Origin: Rotaria macrura
Taxonomy: Eukaryota > Rotifera > Eurotatoria > Philodinida > Philodinidae
Direction of reading: 5' to 3'
NCBI GenBank assembly: GCA_900239685.1
Contig: OENT01000017.1
Span: 1 to 64,000, forward strand
DNA length: 64,000 bases
Positions within the stretch are counted from its first letter, which is position 1. Each line of letters begins with the position of its first letter. Positions 36,701 through 48,115 of this stretch are shown here, piece after piece. Under the pieces are notes generated by a model. It was not told the DNA's origin. It made no database searches and worked only from the letters and a program-made list of their open reading frames with translations. The position numbers were made by a program, and so were the translations under genes.

Positions 36701-39700
36701 TCAACGCAATAACCATAACAACAATATGGTTCATATTCTTCGCTAGTTGAACCTGTGAAAACGAAATAAAATATGAACTACAATCATGACATATTTCATG
36801 ATAGATTAACCATTCAGTTTTTTTCGTGGACAAAAAACTTCAGTTGGTGATTTACAATCATAACCAGAACGAATAAATACAAAAGGTTTTTCAGCAATAG
36901 TAACAACCTACAGACGAGAAAACGATGAAAGAAAAAACAGATAGAAAAAGACATTATTCTAACTGATATATTTCGTCGTGTACGAATACCATCAGGTTTT
37001 GTATTCTTTCCATTCGGCCAAATAATCTTGTCTTCGTTAAGTTTTAGTTCTGTTTTTTCGATCTATGTAAATAGTTGAAAAACATAGAATGACAATTGAC
37101 AGAAAAAAAAGCAAAGATATTTTATAATACACATCGAAAAATCGGCATACTTACAATTTCTCGACAGGCTCTACTTGTGAAACAAGTAGTCTAGAACACA
37201 AAAAGAGATCATGAACTAATTGAAATTATTCAGCAAAGGAAAAATATTACACTACTCTTTTTGGTTCATACGTAGATGACATACAATGGAATTTGTTTTT
37301 TGAGAAAATCTAGGTTAATCTCGTGAATATCTTGAGCATTTGTATCAGAAAGAACGGGTCAGTATAGAAAGACAACATAGATCGAATCGATGTTGTTATC
37401 ATTTCTTGAAAAAATGTCTAAGTGCTAGCACACAAGGTCGATAATGAATATTGTGACATGATAATACATGAGTTCATATTCAGAAATGTTACATGTTCCA
37501 CTGGTAGTTTAGTGAGTTCTACATTTCTTTCTTTTAATTTTCTATGTGTTCTTTGTATCTACACGGGCTTTTCTCGAGAGCACAGCAATAGATTGAAATA
37601 AATTTCGAGGTTCTTTCTACCTAACGAATGTAAAGGATATTTCAGGTTCATTAAACACAGTTATCCGGAAAATGGTGTGTGTGTCAAAAATGGAGTTGCT
37701 TTAATCATTGCAACTTCCTGATCCTGTTAACCCATGTATTCATGATTTCATCGTTTTTGTACTCATTAACCGTCATCTATCCTGAAAAACGAGATACTAT
37801 TCGCTGCAATTTCGTCGATAAGAACAAGACAGAGAGATATATAGAGAGAGAGAGATGATTCAACGTTCTAAAAGTAAAAAACCGAGTAGTTATCAATCAG
37901 TGTCTATACATTTATAAAAATTATATCTTTATTGTAAGAAAATTATTCTTTCCGGGCTTGCATATTACACATGTCTCAATAATCTGTTTTATGAAGTATG
38001 AAAAAAATGATCAAAACTCAAGAACTATGATGATCATTACAAATCTAGCAATTTTTAGAAAAGAATTTAATTGACTGATCGATAGATGTACATGATTGAA
38101 TCCTCTTGTTCAGTGAAACTTTTGATGAGTAGAATTATTTATGAATTTTAAATTAGTTACCATTCGCATGGAAAGAACTGATGCAAATAAATCAAATCCC
38201 ATGCGAAAGTCAGAATAAACCAATGGAATATTGCATGGAAACATTAGAACTATCTTATCAGAGCAAGAAAGATAGTCAAGAAAGAAATGGACAGAGAGTA
38301 ACTAAGGGAATACATTTAACAGATCGTTAGGGAGTATACAACTGTAATTAACAACGTATATATATATATATATGCATATAAGGAAAGAAAGACAGTGGAT
38401 CTACATGAACAGAACGGTTTACAGATTCGTCATGTGGCATGTATATGTAAGACGTGCTACAATACTATCTAGACTTAAGTAACAAACAAATCATCATTGA
38501 TCAAAAGAAATGATAACACTTGCAGCAGTAAAGTCTCTGATGTACTTCCACTGAAATTAGCTTGTTAGTACAATAAGAACCAGAGTCGTTGAAGGTCAAT
38601 TGACAATATTGCCTTGTTCGTCTTATTTTAACGATAAATAAACATAAAGAATGGAAATTGTTCTGTCTATATATTTCTATGATAATCATGTAAATAAAAT
38701 TCAAGAACATTTTCTTTTTTTTGTCATATGTCTAAATATGACGAATAGAAAAAGTAAAAACTTCAGGTTCTCAACGTGATTTCATATGTTAATTAATGAG
38801 TGCTGCATATCACATAGAAGTATATTATCATCTGCTTTTGCATCATTTCTCTGTATTTTAAGTAAATTAATTCATGTGCGATTCAATGTTTTCTGTTTCT
38901 ATCAAGGTCAATATTACTATTACTCATGATGCAAAGATTATATGTTTCCAAATGACACGTAGAGTCTATGAATACGTCATGTACATATCGTCTTGTGCAA
39001 AATTTAGTCTTAATCAAATTATAGTGACCATTGTATGGGAGAATGGCAGTAATTAAGTTATGTCCTAATGAAGATAAGTAGAACTATTCCGTTTGAACCT
39101 GTTAGTCAAGACGACTTTGTATGTTGATGGGATGATTATTCTCGTTAATGTCTCTTCTGACACTACAAAGGTCTAACCGAAATTTCTGACAAGTATAAAG
39201 GGAATTCGATAGAAAAGGTCAAGTTTATGGATCGATTGTACGATCACATACGAGAATGTTTTTTTTTCTTATAATGATGTCTACTTCCACTCAGTCTAAT
39301 TTGAGTTCATTTCTTTTAGTCTATACGAGATGATATGTAATTGCTATCAGGCAATAAGAAAAAATAAAAATAAAAGATGAAAAATAAATTCCAACAAGAT
39401 TAGATTAAAAAGTCAAACTGATTTCTACATTAATACAAAAATGACCCACAAAAAAATTCACGTACTATTAGAAACCATCTCACTGTTGTATGAAACAGTT
39501 TCGACATGCTGAAAGGGAAGAAAAACAGATGCCAACGATGACCTTCAATGTAGTCATCCACTTTCCGAGATGACAGGAATAAATATTGACTTAGTACGAT
39601 AGAGTATCAATAATGTTGTTTCCTCTAATTTAGAATTACTCTATACATGAGATTTATCTCTGTCATCATATAATCGATCAAATCATGAACGATTATAAGC

Positions 39701-42700
39701 CGGAGAGATGAGAGAAGTTATATCAATTGTGACTATTTCTCATCAATTCATACGACTATATATTATTATCTAAGATGATTAGATGTAGATTGACAACGCA
39801 TAGAAGAAGATCGGATAAATTATTTTTTGAGCTCGCAATTAGAAACATAGAAGCCCTGTTGGTTTGATTTGAGTTCGATGACATTTTTTCGGACTCATAA
39901 AATTGTTTCCTATCTGTTGAGACCAGTCGTAGGATAGTGTGTAGTTGCTAAACAAATTTGAAGACCTATGTATGCTAACATGTAGTTGGTGTTTCAATTC
40001 ATTTCGGCTTATACATTATGTCTCATGTAGGTAAATTAGAAAGATTAGGAAAACGACGTGAAAGATTGAAATAAAAACAGGAACAGCAATTATCTCGTTC
40101 ATATTTTCTGAATGTTCTTTATTGTTTTTCTGTTCCATAAAATTATTTTTTTTATTTTCTTCAAAGTTAATAAACTATAGCTAACTCAAAATAATGCATC
40201 ATTCGCGGCTCATTTAATATTTCGGAGTCAAAAGATACAAAACATTTTTTGTTGAGCCTGGACGATTTTCATCGGACTCAAATCAAACTAACAGGGCTCA
40301 AATGTTTCTAATTGTTTGCACAAAAAAAATTTTGTATATGAAGATTCAAGCAGCAAATTTTGTTTTCAATTATCGTCTATGTTAAACATTAATTTGAGCC
40401 ACTCGTACATAAAATATGACTACATTAAGTTTCATCATGCGCAAAAGATATAGATGACTATTTTCTGACGACGCTCGACTTCATATTCATTCGCATGTTT
40501 TTAATGGTAAGATGCAAGAAAGTATCAATTCAATGTTATATTGACTGTTTTTATAAGATTTTTCATCACACCATTTCGGCTCGATGATTATGACATTAGA
40601 AATAATCGTGTGAGCGATTGTCAAAATTTTTGTATCACAAGAAAATTTTGAAAGAATCAAATGAACGGAACCAATTAGAATTAGGTACAAAAACTATTTT
40701 GAAGCATCCATTTAATAAGATTGAGAAACTCCCAGAATCTTTTCAATGAATCTTAACTAATTGAATTATTTCAAATTAACCAACGTCGAATATTTACATA
40801 TGAGTATGTTTGTCATTATACAACGCTGTTTTAAGAAAAAAGACAACCGTACATAATTATATTTTTGATTCCTATAAATGGCATCTGACTGTGAAAAAAA
40901 TTATAGGATAGGAGCTGAAAGTAGCTAGTTTCTTTGGTGCTATTCATTGTTATTTTTTTAATCTAATTTATAATTAGAAATTTCCCCATAGAATTCAACA
41001 AAAGAAAACTTAGCATAATTAACTTTTAACTCAATCCTTGCGAGACAAGATGTCAGATTCTAAATATATTCGCTTCGAACCAATCATCATGAAAACGATG
41101 TTCGAACTCACTGTATTTGAGCGATAATGACCAACGACTTTCTGTTTTCCATTTTGAATGTTAATAATTTCATATAAGGATTCAATGCGATCACCTTCTT
41201 CATTAAATTCAATATTACCTGTCATACCACCTTCTACACTTGTATGAATCAATTCTCTTCAAACGAAAAGCATCATTTTTATCTATATAAGAAATGAAAT
41301 TCGATGCATACAAATATACGTCTGTCCCATAAACCCATGGTTGTGTAGATGAACAATCAATAACCGATATGTTTTCTGACCAAAATAATTTTGGATAGTC
41401 AAGAAATTTCTTAAATGTATTTACAATCAATTGTGTGGCATCAATCAGTAAATTTTCTTCATTGAACGAATCATGTAATTTAACTCCGAGAAGACCTTAA
41501 AAGAAATTATACGAAAAATAGTCAATTGTAATTCAAACGGTATTGATTCAAACCATCAAATAACTTTGAACTATTGGATGTCAATGCACGTTCATTAATA
41601 ATCCAAACAAAATTTTCTATTTGTTGTAATTCCATAATAGCTGATATTATTTCATCTGTATCTTTATATCTATAAAAGAAAAAGATCGTCTAGCTACTAG
41701 TAGTTGTCAAAAACATCTCAAACTAAATTGTTTACGTCGTATGAATAATAAATATACGTGATAGTAAATGTTCGTCATTTGTTAAATTAAGAATTAATGA
41801 TGTCAAATTTGTATCTGGAGCATATTCTTCTGTTCGTTCAATCTATTTGAATACAAGAAAAATATTGTTAAAACAAGAGAAAAAAAATGAGTTGCAAATA
41901 TCATGAAAATGTTTGATGGATATAAACGAAATCATTCTATTCGTTATTGATCATTTCAAAACTATTCGAAGAAAAAGGTGTTTTTTTTTCATGTTCATCT
42001 GCTATTGTACAATCTTATATGATAGTAACTGTCGTTTAGGGTTCAATTTTACCTGATAGGCATTGAAGTTACAGATAAATTCGAATTTTATACAGATCAT
42101 AACCTCATTTTTACCATAGAATATAAAGATGAAGAAAATATATTGAACAGTATTTCAAGAGGATCGATTTTCGTTTCTTAATTTGTCACTTTTTGCAGAG
42201 CATCTTTGTTTATTTAAATATACAAAACTAATACACATATCATTCAGAATTGATTTAGTTTTTTTTTTCTACAACATCATATGTCGAACTACAATTCTAC
42301 ATGATTCAAACTCCGATGAAAATAGAATTGGTCCAAAGCATACAAACTCTATTTCGAAATATTCATACTATGATAATTGCAAATTGAAATTGAATTCGTA
42401 GTTATTCTATTCTTCTTCTTTAGACGATAGATGATGAGTTATTTTGATATTTAACATTTCGCTTCTTGATGTTCATTCTTATTATAATTTTACCTGAATA
42501 TTTGAATCGTGTGTGAGCATTTGAAATCTTGATGCTACCATTCGACTTTCTTCTTCTTGACTGTAGATTAAAACAACTTTTGTATATTTCAACTTTTGCA
42601 TTACACTGAACCAAGCATCAGCTTCATATAAATATGGTGGTACGATTCTTAATATAAAATCATGTAATGCCTAAAAATTCACAATTTAGATTATCAATGT

Positions 42701-43167
42701 AATTTTATCATTCTTAAATTTACTCGATCAGAAAGTATATTATCTCTTGATGCTATTGTTATAACGGGTATATGATAAAAATCTGATACGTATGATATGG
42801 CATTCAATGTTAAATCATTATCATCATTAGTAATATGACCAGCAATAATTACTTTTGCATTTGATATATTACCTACTTCGCATAACTGTAATATTGTTAA
42901 TAATGGATTGGAATTAAGTATGAAAGATTGTGATGAAATATATAGATCTGCACTCGAATATATGTTTGTATTATGGAGTATATTGATATGTTCATGATTG
43001 ATGAGTGCACCTAATACAGTAACATGCCGTGTTTCAGTGTTTGAATTCGATGATTCTACGACATTCGATGATGATGTTGTTGGTGAAGTAAAATCTGTAT
43101 TTGTTATTTGTAGTTTTACGTAGAAAAACATCATCGAAAATACGTAAGAATACCATAGAAACGACAT
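33757..43167 (-). CDS. GRIN1: NMDA-type glutamate receptor subunit GluN1, frameshifted in exon 5
   Basis: Obligatory glycine-binding subunit of NMDA receptor channels. Eighteen exons in transcript order: 43167-42724, 42670-42494, 41842-41736, 41669-41554, 41495-41112, 37190-37155, 37062-36964, 36907-36811, 36752-36616, 36423-36259, 36186-35916, 35864-35716, 35649-35571, 35518-35440, 34481-34263, 34200-34139, 34081-33936, 33861-33757. Total 2872 nt, about 956 aa once one frame change is allowed. Exons 1-5 encode the amino-terminal domain. S1 contains QCCYGFC-like [10 protein letters not shown] and APLT-x-N-x-ER (glycine ligands Pro, Thr, Arg). The pore loop reads [12 protein letters not shown] with the channel Asn, and M3 carries [12 protein letters not shown]2 has [10 protein letters not shown] (Ser) and AFIWDS (Asp). 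M4 is [13 protein letters not shown], followed by a short basic tail of about 60 residues. All conserved ligand and pore residues are present. Exon 5 changes frame near 41257; all other junctions keep phase. Confidence 0.93.
37191..41111 (-). other. 3.9-kb GRIN1 intron
   Basis: Runs from the donor ACA|GTGAGT after RSNT to the acceptor TTCTAG before TTCFTS. It contains an inverted-repeat element (39836-40320) and a TA run near 38359-38373. No coding frame is supported. Confidence 0.75.
39836..40320. mobile_element. non-autonomous inverted-repeat element in GRIN1 intron
   Basis: The left end (39836-39930) and right end (about 40225-40320) are imperfect inverted repeats sharing CAATTAGAAACAT, GCCCTGTT-GTTTGATTTG and AGT-CGATGA blocks. 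Arms are roughly 70-90 bp; the interior of about 300 bp has no ORF. It resembles an old MITE. Target duplications are not clear. Confidence 0.6.
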
Positions 43168-43553
43168 TGTGACAAGTCAATGTTATTTGATATTAATAAG
43201 TCTTGATGAGAAAAACCAACTCTTCCGTTTTTTTATCTCTTTCTCTGACAATAGTGAAATATTTGTTCGTTGGCTTCAATGATTAGCTATGGAAGATTAA
43301 GAAATTCTATTATTGGGAAATATTGATAGAAGATGTCGCAGAAAAACAAAAATAGACATGTTATTTTATAAGTTAATTTCCGAAGTACACCATTCATCAT
43401 TGTTATCGAAAGAAACGAGCTATTCGAATGATCATTGGACTAAGTGCTGATGGTAATTCACATGTATATCAAATTTATATATGCTAATCAAATAATAAAT
43501 TATAATGAATTCAATAAATAAAATCTTACTTTTTTTTATGATTACATTTATAG

Positions 43554-46202
43554 ATGTATTCAACAACAGTAAGTAATTCTTCGAAACGAACTATGAAATG
43601 TGAACAAAAAAGTGTCTTACATATAAATTCAAACGTTCGATTGCAACGTCATGTCAATCAACATATTCTAATTAGAAATACAGCACTCAATATAACTTGT
43701 CGATCGGTAAGCAGATGATGAATGCATAGTGAAAGATAAGCATGTTTTTCATTGTACAGATGCTCTTTCTCTAAGCAACATAACTTATAATATCAACAAA
43801 TATCTAAGAATTTTGTATCGGTTCACTTCAGTATTAAACAGATATTATTGATGTTAAATGTCTCGTTAGTATTGATAAGTAATGATGGATAATAAAAATT
43901 TCACCTCGTAAGTATTAAATCCATCGCAATAGATGTCAATTGATGTTTTAGTTTTTGTATATCATATTCTAATGATAAATGTTAAAAACTAATCAACAGA
44001 AATCAATGAAAATATTTTCTTCTTAATTATATTTTCAAATCTAAATTTCAAAATTATCTTTGATTTGTATTCGAAAAAAACACAAGACCTATATGATTAC
44101 TGATCGCGTTTTATTCTATAACTATCTCTCTCTCTCTCTCTACATATATATTGTTCGAAATTCTATACAGTCGTTTCTATAAGGTTTGATTGAACAGATA
44201 AAAAAAACAGTAAATCGTTTGAATAGACATGGTTAGTATCTAGAGGACATTTCATATCTGATTTAGTGTTGGCTGCTTATGAAATATAGTAATAATGACA
44301 ACTCTATGTGTGATATTAATCTTGTTCTGCTTGATTGCCTTGCCGTTTTTTTTTGTATTTCATACATAACCACATTTTGTGAAATAATACTGAGCCAATA
44401 CATATATATATATATATATATACAGAGGAATGCAGCCACCACAATCGAACCCTGTAAGTATCCATTCTAAATATATGATCAGGCAATATATATTTTATGT
44501 ATTGTCTGTCACATATGTTATATGACTTTGGATTACCTTTCATTCATTTAAAATCCTATATCTTTGCTACATTACCAAGGTGACAACTGATGTGTCATAA
44601 TGACACGTATAATAAGCAATATAGTGTTATGTTGGGCTTCCTTTAGATAGATCTCATTTGTTTACACAGACTTGCCTAAAATAATATAACTAAATGATTC
44701 ATTTTGGTGTTAGCTGTTCTTTTTAGGCTATCCATTTCTTTTCCCTATTTTCTCTTGGTATTATTCATTCATATCATAAATCATAGGTAATAGTACCAAT
44801 ACGCATTAATTCATTATGATCTACTCGTTTTTTGTTTATTATTCTTGATAATAAAAAAAATCGTAAGATGAATTCTAAGAAAGCTAAGAAGAAAATGAAT
44901 ACGTAAATAGAAAATAACAAACAATAGAAAACTGTTGAAGCACTCATAGAAAATGATCTCTTCATTAATACTTGATAAAAAAAATACAAGAAAAGCAAGC
45001 ATACATATCATATTTAGAGAATTCGTATAATTCTTGCTCTTGTTTCTCTTCGTCGGTCAATCGTATGTATAACTGTTACAAGTAGTTTTCATTTTCTTTA
45101 CAATGTATTTTTTTTCTCTGGTAAATCAACGCTTATGAAAATTAGAAGAACAAAACACAGTGGTTAGATCGTGTTCGATATTATCGATAAATGTTGTTTT
45201 CTTTTATTTTTATTCGTTGATGAAACGGTGACATTAGATTTCTGTCATTTCTTGTTGTTGATGGTTTTCCTCTTTTGTACAAGATAAATCTGTACATAAA
45301 TATTACACATTTCAATAATGTTGACTTACTCATTGAATTCACATTTGATTCATTTATGACGATGGAAGATCTAGATCTTACCATAACCGAAAAAATATTT
45401 TGCATGGATACATTACGTGCACCATCATTTACAATAAATTCATCGTCATCATCTTCATCATGTTCTGATCTATTGAATCATCGCAATCCACGAATATCAA
45501 AAATGACACGAAGAACATGTTCTTCATCATCAAATTTATATAGATCAGAAAATCGTGTTCTTTCACATTCGCAATCATTTACATTTGATAATCAACGACA
45601 TCGTTCAAGTATTCAAGATTTGAATGTACTAGCATTCAATCTTCAGATATTAAACGATGAAATGATTGTAAGTTACTATTTGTACTTCTTTCCTTTTTTT
45701 TTGGCTACTTATATGATTTGGGTATTGTTTTCTCTACAAGAAATCTCAATCGTGATCTAAGACAATGCTTTACATCATATTAATATGTGACGAAAACAAA
45801 ATCGTTAGACTATACACTACACATCAAACATGAGATAAAACGACAAAGATGACAAATGAGAATCGATGATGACCTGTTGTCGGTCGCACATATATTTATA
45901 TATTTTATATTCAAGATTAAAATAACCGTTTCGACTTTAGACATTATTGCTTCTTTTTTTCATGCATATTAGCAATTGAGAAATCAATTTTCTACATCGA
46001 TCCACTAATTGCCATAATCAATTATTGATGCCGATAAATCAATATCTACATGTAACGCATACAAAATGTATACATATGTATGTGAATAGCTAGCTATAGG
46101 AGAATAACGTTACATGAACATGTTCATAATGTATGATATTTACAGCGGCAAAGAAAAGCAACGACGAAAAAGATTTTTAATACGATCATCGGACAGGTCT
46201 AA
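43554..46202 (+). CDS. unrecognised Ser-rich small protein, four-exon model
   Basis: Phase-consistent chain: 43554-43706, a 28-nt micro-exon 44426-44453, 45369-45667 and 46146-46202 (stop), giving 178 aa. The first ATG directly follows the acceptor-like TTTATAG. Donors CGATCG|GTAAGC, CCT|GTAAGTAT and ATGATT|GTAAGT are strong. Exon 3 carries a SSSSSSSC stretch, several RxxS sites (RTCSSSS, RHRSS) and the segment SIQDLNVLAFNLQILNDEM, which may form a helix. The tail is basic (RQRKATTKK). No family recognised. An alternative is a shorter gene starting at the ATG at 45356 with exons 3 and 4 only. The first two exons are the least certain part. Confidence 0.5.
44399..44422. repeat. (TA)n microsatellite
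   Basis: Alternating TA run leading directly into the acceptor TACAG of the 28-nt micro-exon. Confidence 0.8.
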
Positions 46203-46678
46203 TTTGCATTTCTATGGAGCGATTTGTTTGTGTTGTTGTTGTTCTTCTTCTTCTTTCTTGGTGTTTTTTCTGGGGTTATTTTCTTATGATTCTTTATTAT
46301 CATATCAACCAAGTGCATTCCCAGAGGCTTCGTCTTGATGTACCACGAAAACAACGAAGAGAACGACGAAGGAAGCCGAAGTAGACGAAGAAGAAGAAAG
46401 TTTCTTTTGCATCTTTCATAATCGACGATTGATCATCATGTGTCAGCTTTTCCTGCAGCTGAATTTATACTTGTCAAGTAACAAAATCATTTAGAAGAGA
46501 AGGAAAATATTAGTAGCATCATTTCCTTAGTATTCTAACGATACAAGACAAATAGAGTAAAAAAGCAGAGATATTAGATTTTATACTGGCAAGTCAATGA
46601 TAGATCATGATCTTAACGTTACCATCTTGATTTATTCATCCGCCCCCGTTTATGTTCTTAGTTTGTACGCGTAGGCAC

Positions 46679-47686
46679 ATGTATAAGACAACAACTTCTT
46701 CAAAATCACCGTTGTCCAATAGTCCGAATGGAGCAAAAGATAATTATTGCACACCGATAAGACCTTCGTCAACTCAGCATTATCAACGTACATCTTATAA
46801 TCGTACATCGATTAAACGTACAATTACTACGACCAAAACTTATGTTGTTATCGTAGGTTTTTCTTTCTTAAGTCTGCATAAAAATATCCGATGAATCAAT
46901 CCGTTAGAATAAAACTAAACCCGCGAATAGTTTTTATCATTAAAATATTTTCTTTAGACAACAACGGGCAAAAGTCGAAGAGAATTGAGTGAAGTACATG
47001 GTTTCTCCGAAGAGCAAATTGCTGGTGAAAATAAAAAAATTACTCATAACTATTGAAAATTTTGTTTTCTCTTCTTTTTGATTTATTCTAGTATTTGAAG
47101 AATCGTTTTCTTTGCTGGACAAAGACGGAGATGGAAACATATCACATTATGAAATTCGTTCATTAATGAATTCACTTGGTTATTCGCCAAGCGAAGAAGA
47201 TATTTCCACTGTGATATCAAAAGTCGATACGGATGGTAATTTTGTTTTAGAAATAATTTTTGTTTAGAAAAAACTCTTCTGGTACATTCATTTTTAATAA
47301 GGTAATGGAAGTGTTGACTTTGATGAATTTTTAACTATGATGAAATGTCGACGATCAACAGGTGAAAGTGATAAAGAATTACATCAAGTTTTTAAAGTAA
47401 ATAGATTTCAATTAAATAATTAACACGAATTATTTTTTTTTTCGTTTGAAAAAGGTTTTCGATAAAAATCGAGATGGTTTTATTGATAAAGATGAACTTT
47501 ATGATATGCTTTCAAGGCTTGGTGAACATATTACAGAAGTAAATAGAAAAATATATGACATGTTTATTTCTTTTCATTAATCTCTTGTAGGAAGATGTTA
47601 AAGAAATGATAGAAGAAGCTGATTGTCTTGATCACGATGGCAAAGTCTCTTACGAAGAATTTAAAGCTATATTATATTCAAAATAA
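46679..47686 (+). CDS. calmodulin-like protein with four EF-hands
   Basis: Exons 46679-46852, 46958-47024, 47092-47235, 47302-47396, 47455-47538 and 47591-47686; all GT..AG with matching phase, giving 219 aa. An in-frame ATG at 46652 would add nine residues, but an acceptor-like GCGTAG lies just before the ATG at 46679. The first 80 residues are a Ser/Thr/Arg-rich extension absent from calmodulin. EF1 loop DKDGDGNISHYE, EF2 DTDGNGSVDFDE and EF3 DKNRDGFIDKDE are canonical. EF4 reads ADCLDHDGKVSYEE, with one extra residue before the usual D-x-D-x-D-G, so its first ligand is displaced. The order and spacing (FDEFLTMM, EMIEEAD) are calmodulin/troponin-C-like. Probably a cytosolic calcium sensor; the basic N-terminus could direct it to a target or membrane. 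Only 480 bp separate it from the previous plus-strand gene. Confidence 0.88.
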
Positions 47687-48115
47687 CTATTGAATCTTTA
47701 CAATAACTGAGACAAGTACATTTTCTTTTGTAAATAAATTTTTTTCTTTGTTATTCAAAAATGTTGCAAGAATTATTTTTTTTTGTATATCAGCTTACAT
47801 GATAGCCGGGACAGAGCCCTTACAAAACAGTATACACGTATATATATATATGTGTATATATATATATAAGAAGAAAACAAAGTAAACAAAAAAGAATCAG
47901 AGAAGAAAAAAACACAAATAAAGTACCATAAGAGAGCACCAATATTGCAAAAATGAGAAAACAGAGATTTACGATTGTTTTTTTTGTTTCGTTTCCCAAA
48001 AGAAAACAGCAAAACACAGAGGCTTAGATTATCGATTAGAACGGAAATGAGCTTTTCTTTTCTGTTGTTTTTCTTTATTTTTATGGACGGATAAATATTG
48101 TTGATAATGTTTAAA
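47687..48115. other. convergent 3' ends, intergenic
   Basis: About 430 bp between the calmodulin-like gene (+) and the PPP1R16-like gene (-). Contains a GTATA/TATA run at about 47833-47870; frames here derive from it. Confidence 0.55.

Noticed and set aside
41215-41300. A very short intron (about 31 nt) in GluN1 exon 5 that would restore frame
   Set aside because: It would remove the conserved segment equivalent to KRVLM-SS and is shorter than any other intron here; the alignment favours an indel.
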